64,000 bases of DNA. It comes from Diploscapter coronatus. Lineage: Eukaryota; Nematoda; Chromadorea; Rhabditida; Rhabditidae. The stretch spans positions 60,031,249 through 60,095,248 of the forward strand of contig OZ038423.1 of the NCBI GenBank assembly GCA_964036155.1. Reading direction: 5' to 3'. The position numbers and the translations under genes were made by a program. Shown here one piece after another: positions 16,601-28,353 of this stretch. How positions within the stretch are numbered: the stretch's first letter is position 1; each line of letters opens with the position of its first letter. The notes under the pieces are model-generated. The model saw nothing but the letters and a program-made list of their open reading frames with translations. It searched no databases and was not told the DNA's origin.

Positions 16601-16888
16601 TAAGTTGATGATATCCTTTATTTTATTTTTGCATATCTAAATGAAATAAATACTTTAACGGAGCATTACTTTCTTCAGAAACTTATCAAAAATAAAATAT
16701 TTTCTTTAAATTTCAAATGAAATTGATGAAAAATTTTCACTGATACTATTCCGATGTTAAATTATCGATAAACGATTTAGTCCTTACTTCACCATACTGT
16801 AGTCGTAATGCTTGTATTCCTTCGAATCATTCAAAGCTGAGATAGTGTTGTCAACACCGTTCGTTTCATCATTAGCTGGTGGGGTCAT
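13611..16888 (-). CDS. Purine nucleoside phosphorylase
   Basis: Cytosolic enzyme of purine salvage: (deoxy)inosine or guanosine plus phosphate gives free base plus (deoxy)ribose-1-phosphate. Ten exons join in phase: 16788-16888, 15854-15936, 15715-15813, 15489-15595, 15055-15168, 14848-14963, 14513-14607, 14193-14281, 13885-13944 and 13611-13742, giving 331 residues. Family landmarks in order: GLILGSGMGN (phosphate loop), GHAGKLIFG, CQAGRFHPYE, TLIVTNAAGG, MSGGPQYETPA, GADALGMSTCHEVVVA (ribose/phosphate site) and LSLITNIA. The base-contacting Glu of mammalian PNP (FETVAE) is represented by YETPA, as in many invertebrate enzymes. The third intron has a GC donor (CGG|GCAAGT), required by phase. 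Exon 1 follows TTTTAG by about 13 bases. About 40 N-terminal residues precede the conserved core. Confidence 0.95.
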
Positions 16889-16901
16889 TATTTCAGATCT
16901 C

Positions 16902-19900
16902 CTAAAATTTAAGAATTAGAAAAAAATTATTTAGACGCTCAAATTGAAAATCGTATCATAATTTAGAGGTTAAAGTGAAAATCAGCATTTCAAAGATAAG
17001 CTTCGAATAGTTTGGGATGAGAATTTAAATTATCACTTTTATAAAAGAACTCTATGCTGATTTGACAAGTATGGATATTTTAGCAATTAAGTAAAAAATT
17101 TGGAATGCATGTTCAAGATACGAAATTTTGGTGTGATCAAACTTCTTCTAGTCATTTGATGAACGGTAATAAAATCCATGAAAAAGCGCTTCCAATGTGA
17201 CTATATATCACATGTAAGAAACTATATGCAGTGATAATTTTATGTTATCACCAAAAAATGAGAAAGAAAGAAAAGAGGTTATGCTTTATTTTGCGACACA
17301 TTTTCTCTATAGGGGTTAGTTTCAGTCATGGATAGACTTCTTATCACTGACTTTTTCTCAGGAATTAGGTCACAGAAAAGTTTAGTTGGAGAGCTCTGAA
17401 AAACTTTGGTAAATTTGTAAAGTGCAAAAATTTGATAAAAAATATAAATTCTGATAGAATAATGGGAAGAAACAGGAGATCTGGCGGATAGATAAAATGA
17501 TGGAGAAATTCCGGGTGATAAAATTTCGAGTGTCTAAAACTCAAGTAGAGTTTCTTTGGCTCTGTTGCGTCACGATAAGGTATGATCAAATATTATCAGA
17601 CTCGAGGAAAATGTGATCGAATATTTGCACGTTTGCAAGAGATTTTTGCAGGTTTGGAAGGAAAATAGAATAGTTTCAAGAAAATTCAAATATAATGTTA
17701 AAATCTATGAAGTTACTCAGAAGGAGGCCTTTCGTTCAACATATACGATAATTTAAGATGTGAGTTTTCAACAAAAAAAACTTAAATATTCAAACAGAAA
17801 ATTTAAAGATATTGTTGGTGAACAACGAAATTTGAAATAAGCCCTTCTCTTAGCCTGATTTTCGAAAATACCGCGCTTTTTCTTTCTTTGATGATGATGC
17901 AAAGCGTAGGGGAAAGCCTTTCTAATTCTCTCTCAAAAACATATCCTACTCTACGTCTCTGACCATACAAAATAATTCGACCAAACAAACTATTGATTCA
18001 TTTAGTAATAAACGAAAATTTTAAAGATAGCAATCTATAACTTAATTCCTATTCTCATATCCTTGATCATAATGGTTTCAGGAAAAACTTTATTCCAGTT
18101 TTTGATTCCAAGAAATTATTGGATACCCAAATTACCTATTGAAAATGATGATGGTTTTTGAATTTCCAAAAAATGACGAAGAAATTAATAATCTTATTTA
18201 AACCTTAGATTTATGATTACAAATTCTGATGATAGTGGGATCTAGGAAAATTCTTGGAAAAAAACCAAAGGTCAAAGTCTTAGAGACCTAAAGATAAGAC
18301 CTCCCAAATACGAGACGGGACTTTCTTTGTTCTAAAAAATGATAACCAAAAATATCCGAGCCAGTTTTCAGGTTCTATCTTTAATCATAGGAAATCTAAG
18401 GTTTGTAGAAAAAATTATGATCAGCAAAAATTGAAGATCGAAAAATTGCAGTAGCTTGAGGGCTTAAAATGATAAACGGTTGATATCAGCGCATCTGTTA
18501 AAACACTGAAAGCGATGTGATATTTTGATAAGGAATGTTATTCTCTTTCAAAAAGAGAAATAATACTTAAATCTGAGAGATCGGAAAAGAATCAGACGAA
18601 ATTTCACCGAAATTGACGATATTTCTCCACGTGGGGGTGTCCGATCTGATACTCTATATCAAAGAGAAAATAGTGTCAACTTATAATAGAGGAAAAGATA
18701 GAGAAAGTTGAAGAGAGAGAGGGGAAAAAGAGAGTTCCTTGTCTTTGACAGACCGTCATTATACGTAGAAAGGATGCAAAGGGCAAGTCACGTTTCTATA
18801 AACACCCTGGCATCCTTAAGCATATGAAAAAGTTAGACATACAGAGGAAGACATAGATAGAGGTTTTCTCGTGGTCAAGAACAACATTTTGTTAGAGAGA
18901 CGGTGATCAAAATAACCAAACATTTGCCAGGTTAATGTATGAACGATTTCCCGGACCATATATTGATAACAAAGTTTTCGTGAGAAAATTCTTGGGAAAT
19001 GATATCATATTCACCATTTTTGAACCTGAAAATATCGTATTTTCTTTAAAAACAAGTATTCTTTCAGTTATTTCGAAGAAACATATATGAAAATCAGCAT
19101 AAACCGATTTTTATTATAAAAAAAAAACTTCTGCAAACAGCCTAAATTTTTGATCGAGTAAAGGCTAGGATAGGTTCAATGATATAGACTTTAAGTACTA
19201 AATCTTATCGGATCTTAAGATTGGATAAATATTTGAAGTTAGTCCTCAAAATCTAACGATTACTCAGAACCTATCAAGCGGTTTTTGATAAGTGCAGAAA
19301 TTTTCTACCTAGTGAATTTTTGATTTCGCAGTAAGAGGTCCAAAAAATTTTCAGAAAAAAGTCAAAAGCTTATTGAAATTTGTACCAGAGACAAATTATT
19401 ATTCGAAATTTTACGATATAAAATTTACGATCTCATGAAGAAAAAATGCGTTTTCCTACAATAGCATGATTTTTTAAGTGGGAGTTTATGAAAATACAAG
19501 GACAAATTTCCGAAAATCCATATTTATTTCACGAAATCTGAAGCGTATTTACACGTCTTAACATCGGAGATAATCCCAAAATTTCGGATATAAAAGGAAA
19601 TCCCACATTCAGATTATGTATGCTTCATCAAAATCTATATTTAAACTAAGATTTGGAAATTATTTTAGTGTTGCCTTTAATTTTCGAAACATGTTCTATG
19701 AGGTTATAAATAAGATCGTGAGATTTTTTATCCCCTATTATAATTCGGGTAATAGTTAAAATACCGTAAAGGCTAAAATAGAAGTTCATGGGCTTTTATT
19801 TTTCGATCCTCAGATTTTAAAAAATTTCGAATTTTCAAGCCGTCATAACTATTCATCTAATGACCGTAATCACTCCAAATCGAGAATAAATCCACTTTAT

Positions 19901-19987
19901 GTGCTCTAAAAGCATTATAAAACTCTTTCTGAGATAATATGAGTTGGGTAATGGGTGGTTCCGGCATTTGAGGGATGGACTTCTATT
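16902..19987. other. Intergenic region upstream of purine nucleoside phosphorylase
   Basis: A 3 kb AT-rich gap. Purine-rich stretches such as 18680-18740 (GAGAGAGAGGGG) and sequences of the type GAGAAATAAT/GAGAAAATAGT at 18563 and 18674 are reverse complements of the ACTATTTCTC motif described below. A short inverted pair GGATGC...GCATCC spans 18772-18814. I find no splice-consistent coding sequence on either strand. The 17803-17988 ORF is not supported. Confidence 0.5.
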
Positions 19988-20010
19988 CTAGATTTTACGG
20001 TAATGCTCAT
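19850..20010. repeat. Dispersed repeat, copy 2 (reaches into the end of an orphan gene)
   Basis: It aligns with 521-660: shared CATCT.ATGA.CG.AAT, AAATCCACT, CATTATAA, CTGAGAT and GGCATTTG blocks. Its right end, GACTTCTATTCTAGATTTTACGGTAAT, is also seen in part at about 14450-14478 (ATTTCTATTTTAGATTTTACAG). The right end overlaps the last codons and the stop of the minus-strand gene at 19988-20610. Confidence 0.6.
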
Positions 20011-20610
20011 CATATCTTCCTCCTGGATGATAGAAGTTGATCTTCAATTTATTGGTTGGGGCCTGGAAAGGAAGGCCTAATTCGTCATCCACTGTTTCGG
20101 GATCCGAATAGATTTTCCTCATGGAAATTGATGCCGAATCGGCATGTTTGGATTCTGAATCCTTGTCACGGAGAGGCTCTTTCAAGGGGAGGTAAGGCTG
20201 AAATAAAATGACGTAAAATTAAAAATAACGTTATAGTTTAAAAAGGCGTCATAATTGTTAAAATACGACGCCAAATTAAAAAGGTTCACATTTAAATCTA
20301 CAGGAAGACACTTATCAAAGATCACAATTTTCTTCGAAAAAATGAAAATCATGAACTTCTACTAAAAATACAAAAACTCCTTACAGAAGATCTCCAACTA
20401 TTGTATAGCAAAGCATGACGCTGACGAAAATATTGGTAACGCCTAAAATAGCGCTATTTTAATAGCGTCATAGAGTCATAAATATAACCTTAGATACGCT
20501 AAATAAGTTGAATATCTTAGTTGTGATAGGCGAAGTTGTTCATTGTATGATAGACCCAGAATAAATGGTAGGAATACCAAAATTCCCAGAAAATGTGATA
20601 GTGCTACCAT
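19988..20610 (-). CDS. Small secreted protein, unrecognised (129 residues)
   Basis: Three exons join in phase: 20489-20610, 20385-20442 and 19988-20197. The ATG lies directly after TTTACCAG, a likely trans-splice acceptor. The first 22 residues (MVALSHFLGILVFLPFILGLSY) form a good signal peptide. The mature part is basic at first (RRYQYFRQRH) and then acidic/serine-rich (KDSESKHADSAS, DPETVDDELG). It contains no cysteine pairs, repeats or known domain. RR near the start could be a processing site, so a peptide precursor is one possibility; this is inference. The last codons and the stop derive from the dispersed repeat at 19850-20010. I do not recognise a family. Confidence 0.7.
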
Positions 20611-21147
20611 CTGGTAAACATGATATAATAACAAATCAATATTATCATTCTCTTGATGAAGATAGGCATAGTTGTGTAATGCCACTTGTTAAAACAATCT
20701 TGAACCCTGGTGTTTGAAAGTGAAAGGTTTAAAATTACAATTTCCTATGATTTTATTTATACTTTATGAGTAATTTATTATCTTACAAATCTTTTAAAAA
20801 ATAACTTTTTTTTAAAAATAATATGACGTCATTGTATAATTCGCATTGGAGCGCACTTTTAGTCTTTTTGCAATCTATTTTCAAAATTTCTTTTTTCCAT
20901 TTTTTCGAAAGTATTTTTCGTTGAAAAACGGATATTTTTCATTTTCTTTATTATTTATCATTTTTCGTCTATGGATGCTTCAAAATAGTCTGAATATTCG
21001 TTAACTCTTCATATGTCATTCGTCTGTTTTGTCCCTACTGAAAAATATGAATTTCAGATTGATGTCTAACGTCATCTGAAAATTTAAATTCGAGGATTAC
21101 TGTAATTCGACGCTATCTGAAAATCAAGATTACTGTAACTCATCGTC
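20611..21147. promoter_or_regulatory. Divergent intergenic region between orphan secreted gene and LARP7-like gene
   Basis: A 537-base gap between genes transcribed away from each other, so promoters of both should lie here. It contains TGACGTCA at about 20823 and two copies of ATTACTGTAA close to the plus-strand start (about 21096 and 21130). No TATA box is clear. Confidence 0.45.
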
Positions 21148-24100
21148 ATGCCTCATCAGAAGCGCAAACGCAGCGGTTCGCTGCATCGACATGATCATAC
21201 TGTAGGTCAATTTTTAACACTCTAATCTTGACGTCGAATTTCAGAATCAGACAACGCCAAAAAGACGTCGCCTCGGGTCGTCGGCCTCCAGAACCCAGCA
21301 TCGGACGTCGTCGTCAACGATTCAGAGGGAAACGACGTCGACCGACAATGTGTCCATTTCGGGTACGGCACTTTAGTTTTAAATTTTTAAATCAAATACG
21401 TTAAGTCAAAAGATAACTGAATCAAAATATTTCATACCTGAGTCTAACATTTTCAGATCACTCTTCCGCTCAGCCAGAAAGAAAACTGAAAAGGCGCCGT
21501 CCCAAGACTGCTGGAATTCGGAGAGAGCTTTGCCAGGTAAAAAATTATAAATTTTGAAACGGTTCAAATTGACTTTGCTAGATATTCTAAAAGCTTTTAA
21601 TCTTTAGCTCATTGTTAAGTTTTACTATAAATTAGAAGTTCCGTAGTTTTTTAACATTCTTAAAACCATGGTTAAAGTCAGCTCAATTTTAACTTTAAGT
21701 TAATTTCCAAAAATCCTGATTTCAGGGGATAGAAAAGTTGCTGCGAATGGACCCCTCCCCGATTGGACATCTATTCGCAGGCTGTGACGAGGAGGGAGCA
21801 CCCCAGGCCGAGTTCGAGGAAGTTCTCAAGTTCCTCAACATTGATATGGAGAAGGTAAATTGTTTTCTTTCTTTAAACTTTATTACGAACAGGGAAAAGT
21901 CAATAATTTTTAGATTTCTTATTTTTTCTGGAATTTCTCTGAAACATGTGAAAATTATACATTTTATCATCTTGGTACGGAGCAAGGAGCGAAGATAATA
22001 TTATCTTTCTGAATTGAAAATTCTATGGTGCACTCGAGTCGACTTCAAAAACGAGAGTAAAATGTCGTCTTTCAAACGTTGAGATTTTTGAGAAATATTG
22101 CAAGAAGATTAATAGATGAGTTCTAAAAATTCGCTGAAGATGCCCATAAATCCATAAATTACTGGGAAAATGTTGTAAATTTCAATTTTTTGAAACGTCT
22201 TTTTCTTTTAAAAATATTTTTCAGCTCTCCAATCTTTCGCATCAGGCCATTTGTTCGATTTCGAATGAAACCGACATTTTCTGCGTCGATCAAACTTCAG
22301 ACACCGGAAAATTGTTCGTGAAATTCTACCCACTCACCTTCGATTCGGATGATGCTACAGTTTATGTGGTAATTTTTTTTTCTTTATTATTTTTACTTTC
22401 TAAAAATCTAATTTTTATTTTTCGAAGCAAAAACTAGTATTCTTTATTTATTTTCTTCTGAAAAAAGCTAAGGTAATCATGGTTTAATTTTGGGAATATT
22501 TGAAAAAAAACTACAATAATCTTATTTTTTCTTTCCTTTTCAAAATGATTCAAATTTTAGGACAATCTTCCCGATGGCGCTAATTCTGAAAAACTGCGTC
22601 GCTTGGCTGATCTATTTGGGAACGTCGTTTCGGTATTTTCTTTTGAAAAAATATTTTTTAATAAAGGGTCCCTTTTAATTTTTAATAGAAGACCTGGCTC
22701 TTATATTTTTCCAAATTTTCTATTTTAAGGTCAAACTGCCACTGAAGCCCCCTCGCTGGGTCCAGACTCCAAGAGGAAGGGCTGATATGGGCTCGAAGCC
22801 GCAAAAATTCGGCTTCATTCAATTCACCCACTCTGATTCTGTGGACCAATTTTGCAAGGTAGTTAATCTTTTAGTTAGGGTAATTAAGTCTCTAGATAAT
22901 TTGGGTAATTATTTTAGGCCTACGATAAAAACTTCCCTCTGGAGGCTAGACGAAAGAACTCGGAGACGGCTTCGCATCAATTGGCAATGGAGACGTTGAA
23001 GAAGAAGATTCGAATGTAAGTGAATTGGGGGAAATTAAATTGCTAACTAGGGTAATTAGTTTATTTTTAAAATAGTTAAGTTGACTTAATTAGGGTGATT
23101 ACCCAATTAATTCCAGCTTGGCTCGCAAACGGTACCGTCGGAACCTACACGAAAGTCTGAAACTATCCAGACTCAGGAGGGTCTTCGCCAGTATGCGAAA
23201 GAAGGAGCTCCAACTCGCCAAGAAGGAGAAGCAGAAAATTAATGGTTAGTTTGAAGTTATTTACGTTTCAAGAAAAATAATGGGGCTTTCGAAAATTTCT
23301 AGTTTCATTGGACAGAAAGATTTTACAAGAATCATAAAAATTGGAAATTTTTCAAGAAATTGGATACGATTTTGACGAATTCAAAGTTTTATTGGGCATC
23401 TGTCTTTACCATCTTAAAAATTTCAGACTTCACAAAATCATGAAATTTCTTTTCGTAAAATATTTTTAAGTCTTATCTAGCGAATGGGAAAAATTGGCGA
23501 TTTTCAGGCGAACTCCCCTGCCCATGCCGATCCCTTCTCTCTACTCCCAATCAAAGCCTTTCGACTGAGAATTTGAAAGAAGCCTCGCCCACTATTTCCA
23601 AAGTCAGGTACCGTATTCGTAAATCTTCCACAATTTATCAAACAAATACTATGATAAGTCAGCAAAATTTTCCTACAACTTTAAAATGTACACTACCTTC
23701 ATTGCCTTTCGTCGTACTATTTTTATTAAATGAGGTTACAAATTAAAAAACAAAAAAACGAGCATGAATTTAATTTCAGGGAATCCAAAGAAGTCTCGTT
23801 TTCGGAGCCTCCAAAAATCGAAGAAGAAAGGGAACATCAGGAGGTCCAGAAAAAGCCCAGGTCTTAGTTATTTATTTATCCTGTTGAACAAAAATCCAAC
23901 TATTCCTAACTTTGATCCCTGAGCCTCAAACTTCGTAATTAGGCTCCTTATCGAAAATGCACAAAAAAATTTGAGCCAGGACCAACCTTTCTCAAGACCC
24001 GAGTTCTGACCTTCTCGTCTCTAAAATCGTCAAATATTGCATCTTATTTTTATTTTTTTCAGAAGACGGAGGAAAAAGAACCGTCAAGCCCCTGCGTACA

Positions 24101-24479
24101 TTCAAGGCTCGATTCGTGAATTTTTCGCCGATATCCAGGTCTTTCCACTGTAAGTTAATTGCCTCTAATTAAAGACTTAATTAGCTTAGTCATCTCAATG
24201 GCTAATTTTCCTAGTTAAGGAAGGAGTACAAGCGCATGCGATCTCAGTATCTTCATCTGAAGAAGGAGCGTCACAAGAAGATTGCCAAAGATGCAACTGG
24301 TCCGTTGAAAAAGCAGAAACTTGAGGGGAAAAAGGTAAGGGGCGGTAAAATGATAAAAAAATTCGTATTTTACCAGAAATGGCCCTTTTAAAATGGTAGT
24401 CTTTTAATTTCAGCTCGCCAAACGTTTGATCGAATATCGTGACAAGACGTGGTCCACGAGTGATGGGAATCGAGAGTAG
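21148..24479 (+). CDS. LARP7: La-related protein 7-like RNA-binding protein
   Basis: LARP7 proteins bind the 3' end of 7SK or telomerase-type RNAs in the nucleus. Fourteen exons join in phase: 21148-21201, 21245-21362, 21457-21536, 21726-21854, 22225-22368, 22561-22632, 22730-22858, 22918-23015, 23117-23244, 23508-23607, 23780-23860, 24063-24149, 24220-24334 and 24414-24479, giving about 466 residues. An in-frame TAA sits 9 bases before the ATG. The N-terminus is basic and low-complexity. A divergent La motif spans exons 4-5 (LLRMDPSPIGHLFA to GKLFVKFYP). RRM1 spans exons 6-7 (TVYVDNLPDGANSEKL ... KFGFIQFTHSDS). A long basic region follows, then LKEYKRMRSQYLHLKKE, which matches the short conserved segment before the C-terminal xRRM of human LARP7. 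The protein ends soon after, so no xRRM is visible. A polyadenylation-type AATAAA lies at about 24628. Confidence 0.85.
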
Positions 24480-24707
24480 GGGTTTTTTTCTAAGTGGTAC
24501 CATTTTTACCAAATAGCACCATTTTGGGTGCTTCTTGAATTTTGATGTAAATGACACGGGTTACTGTACTGCAAATGAAATTGATATCATACGGTTTTAC
24601 ATTGAATTGAATCAACTGTTGTTGAAAATAAATTATTGTTTTATTTATGTTTTCAGAATATATTACAGTTTAAACATCGACATAAAATTAGAATAATTAG
24701 AGTTAGA

Positions 24708-27700
24708 TTATATACAGACATTTCTTTTAGGAGTTATAAATGGTAACTTCCTAAGAATAGGTACCGTATCGATAAGTCTAAAGTTAATTTTTAGATATGC
24801 TTCTAAAAACTTCATATTTCTCTACGATTTATTAAATAATAATTTATAAAATAAATTGTAAAAACTTACTGTTCAATAGTCTCAGGCAAATTATAAATAT
24901 CGCTATTTTCATAATTTTCAGATTGCTTTCCTATTAAACCTCTTTGCTCTTTCGTGCCTCCTAAACTTATATTCAAGTTAGAACTCTCTATTTAAATATA
25001 CCCGGAACTGTATTATCCAAGAATACCGCTATTATACCACCAACTAACATCTTTATTTTTAACAGCATATTTAAGATCTGGATTTAAGTTTAAGTTTCAA
25101 ATTAAAAAAGAAATTAAACCTCATCAAAATCTTTGCTCCCAGTATGAATAGGGTCTTTCTCGATGTGAGCTGGTATTGTTAATCCAATGATAATAGATAA
25201 GCCCATAATTGATAAATTCCGAGTTAGAGAGAGATCGATCAACTGAAATGATTATCCGCTATCTAAAGAGTCCAGCCCCGCAGCGCATCACTAACGAAAC
25301 ATTTCTTTAGACTTCTCAAAATTTGAAACTTACTCCATAACTATCGTTTAAAGGAAATTGAAAGCGATACACAACTATATTTATATCTTAAAATGCTAGT
25401 TTCATCGTATTTTCCTAAATATTTTCTAGCCTTCGTATTATTAAAACCCACACTAATGGCATATTTTTCCTTCGAATAATGAAATTTAAATCGGAGTAAT
25501 CTTCAAACCTGTAGATTATTAAAAGCCACCCCGGCAATTATTGAGGCTCCCATAGCGAGAATGCCTCCATACAAGGCCTCTGGAATTGTAGCCAAAATCG
25601 CCGCGACTTTTGTGAATATCCCGGCACAAATCAGAACGATCCCTGCCGCTTGCATAGTACATCTGGAGGCTACCTAAATTTGAAGTAAACGCAAACATTT
25701 ATAGCTATCTAAATTTAAACCCAATCTAATTGCAGGTGTGATATTCATATATCAAACTAAATTTCTTCTCTAGAATCTGGTCCCTTAGGCCTGAATTTTA
25801 TAATCTCTTCAAAAATGAGAATTTCTTGAGCCAAAATTCACATTGTAGTTCAAACTTGAACTTCCTAAATCTAAACTTTATTATTTTTTTCAAACACAAA
25901 CTAGATTTTCTAAATTTCGAAATTCACCCTCGTAAACTGAATCAGGGCAATATTTTCCGTGTAGGTTGTCACCCCCGCCCCCAGTCCGAGTGACGATGAG
26001 AGCATCGTTCCGAGACCCTCACAAAGAATGGCTCGATTCACGGCATGTTTGGGAGGGGACGGCTGCTCACTGGTTCTGCGCTAGGATGCGAATTTTTAAA
26101 GATTACGGTAGAACTACTAATTTTTATTTATTGGTACTTTTAGAAGAAGCTAAAGTTATTTTATGAGTTTTCTCAATGAAGCTTTAATTTATGGAAAAGC
26201 TGCAATAACTTTTTCGTTCTAGATTTTTTTCTAAAATTTGTTATCTACTGAAAAGTATCAAAGAAGACTTCACTGTAATTTATGATTTTCTTATGATCTA
26301 TGGAAATTGTAGATCTACCTGGCCAAAATCTCGTAGGAGCCCAGATTCTCTATCGTACCGGCGATGCAAGATGCTATGAAGGCGATGCAAAGTCCTGCGT
26401 TGATTGTAGGCATACCGTAATCGCCTAATTATGATAATTTAATATTTAATCGATCGATTAAATCCTGGACAATCTACAACTACGAAATTATCATTCCGAA
26501 AACTCATTAGAAGACTAGTTTTTTCTTGAACCATATCATCAGAAAATTGATATTTTGGTAGCTTTGGTACCAAGTGGTAACAAAATGGTACCTGGATGTG
26601 GTACTCGGAACCATGGGGCTTCTCTCAATACCAAAGTCGAGGCATTAGAGTCCGTCCTTGCCGCACCATTTATGGGTTCCAATCCGGTAATTGTTAGAAT
26701 GAAACACACGGTCCACATAAGTAATAGGCTAATTATGTACTTAATTAGGGTAATTAAATAGGTAATTAGAGTATTAGTTTACTGGAAATTGACCGAAGAT
26801 CCGAACTTTGGTCCTGAGAATTTTCCGCTTTTTGAAAGAGTACTTTGGGAAACGAATATACACATCTTCAAGATAGATAGCCAAGATTATGACTACTACT
26901 AACATTCTGAAAAAAATCGATAAGTTTCGAAAAATACGTTGATCTTCATGAAAGTTTTGTTCATCATTAATGCACACTTATATTGGATAAAATATAAAAT
27001 GAATTGTTCGATATTGATGTTGGTCAAATAAAAAATGTAAATTTCAAAAGATAAGCTGATCTTTTCATTTATTTTTTACATTAATATGCGATTTCCTTCA
27101 CTATTAATAAAGTAAATGTTTCAAAAATTCTCCTAATTCTCAATTGTTTAAATGCTTTTAATATATAGACAGTAGCTAAACTATAAAATCTTTAAAAAAT
27201 AAAGAAAAACTCACATCGGTGACAACCAATGGAGGAAGAGTCTCTCTTCTATTGGCTCTACAATCGACGCAGCCAGCAATACCATCAAAGGTACTATGGT
27301 AATTGGTCCTATAATTGAAGATAGCATAGAGGCCAAGCCCGTAGCGCCGAGCAAAATATATGCTAGAGCCGCTATGAATAGACTGCCTTCTATCTGAAAT
27401 TGAACACTCCTTAATTTAAATAAAAGGCCCCTATGATAGAGAATCAAAAATTTCTTTTATTTTAAAATGCTTAGGTGGTTATATTTAAGTTTAATGGTAG
27501 AGATCAGCTTTATCTTGATTGATTACGACATAAAAATATTTTTTAATGTAGTATTTTTAATTTACCTGTAAAAGCCGCTCTTTCCAATGAACCTTCGGAT
27601 CACAGTGTTCTTTCGTAAATGCTATTAGCGGGGGCAGAAATGCCATAGCAGGGCCGGTGAAGCAGCTTAGTCTAAAATTTGAAATATATATAACTTTAAA

Positions 27701-28353
27701 AAATGTTCGAATTATTAAAATATCCATTCATAATCACTATTTTGAACTGTTTATTCATTAAAACTATGATTTAAGAATTTTCATATTGAATTATAGCTAA
27801 TAAAATCCATTATAGCGATTGCTTTCCTACTAAAATATTAAATATCGTTAATTTTAACCATCATTTTTCCCATTCAATAAAATATCGACTTATTCTAATT
27901 TTTCAATTACCGTAATCCTAGAGTTGTTTGCAATAGTGTTGCTGCTCCTGACGCGACAAAAGTGGAGCTAATAATTTGAACTCTCAGGGACATTTTATCT
28001 TCACCAGCGCATAGGTATTCGGATAAAAGATATGGATAAACTAGTAGGCCGGATATGGAGAGAAGGATTTGCTAAATGTGGTAAACTGTGTTATTGTCTA
28101 ATTCATTACAATATTAATTCCAAAAATTGTCAAAATGACTTGTAATATTTGAAACAGATAACAAATATCAATAGAAATGAATTTTGTCGTTTGAAAAATT
28201 TATATGCTGAGATATTTGCTCATTTGACACAAAAATAACGGTTTTCATTAATTAAACCATGTCACAAATTATTTTGGAACATACCTGAAACCCATAAGTT
28301 AAAGAGACTCCTATAGACGGTTTATCTTGCACTGATAAATGTAGTGGTGGCAT
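24708..28353 (-). CDS. SLC23 family nucleobase/ascorbate transporter
   Basis: Multi-pass plasma-membrane permease of the NAT/NCS2 group. Exons: 28285-28353, 27911-28071, 27566-27671, 27215-27393, 26783-26906, 26592-26739, 26319-26424, 25928-26075, 25509-25673, 25120-25242, 25002-25077, 24870-24960, then an uncertain tail. Landmarks align end to end with human SVCT1: TLLQTTLGLR, SSIIGPITIVPLMVL, SPPKHAVNRA, EALYGGILAMGASIIAGVAFNNLQ, LTRNLSIMGLSIIIGLTIP and VGGIIAVFLDNTVPGGTKEQRGL. The NAT signature reads ENIALIQFTR. The TM1 'QH' position reads QQ. The gene may end at the TAA at 24867-24869. Alternatively it splices from GAACA|GTAAGT into 24708-24812, whose frame gives VPILRKLPFITPKR, resembling the usual C-terminal tail. 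The short N-terminus (23 residues before TM1) suggests either a compact protein or a missed first exon. Confidence 0.9.
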
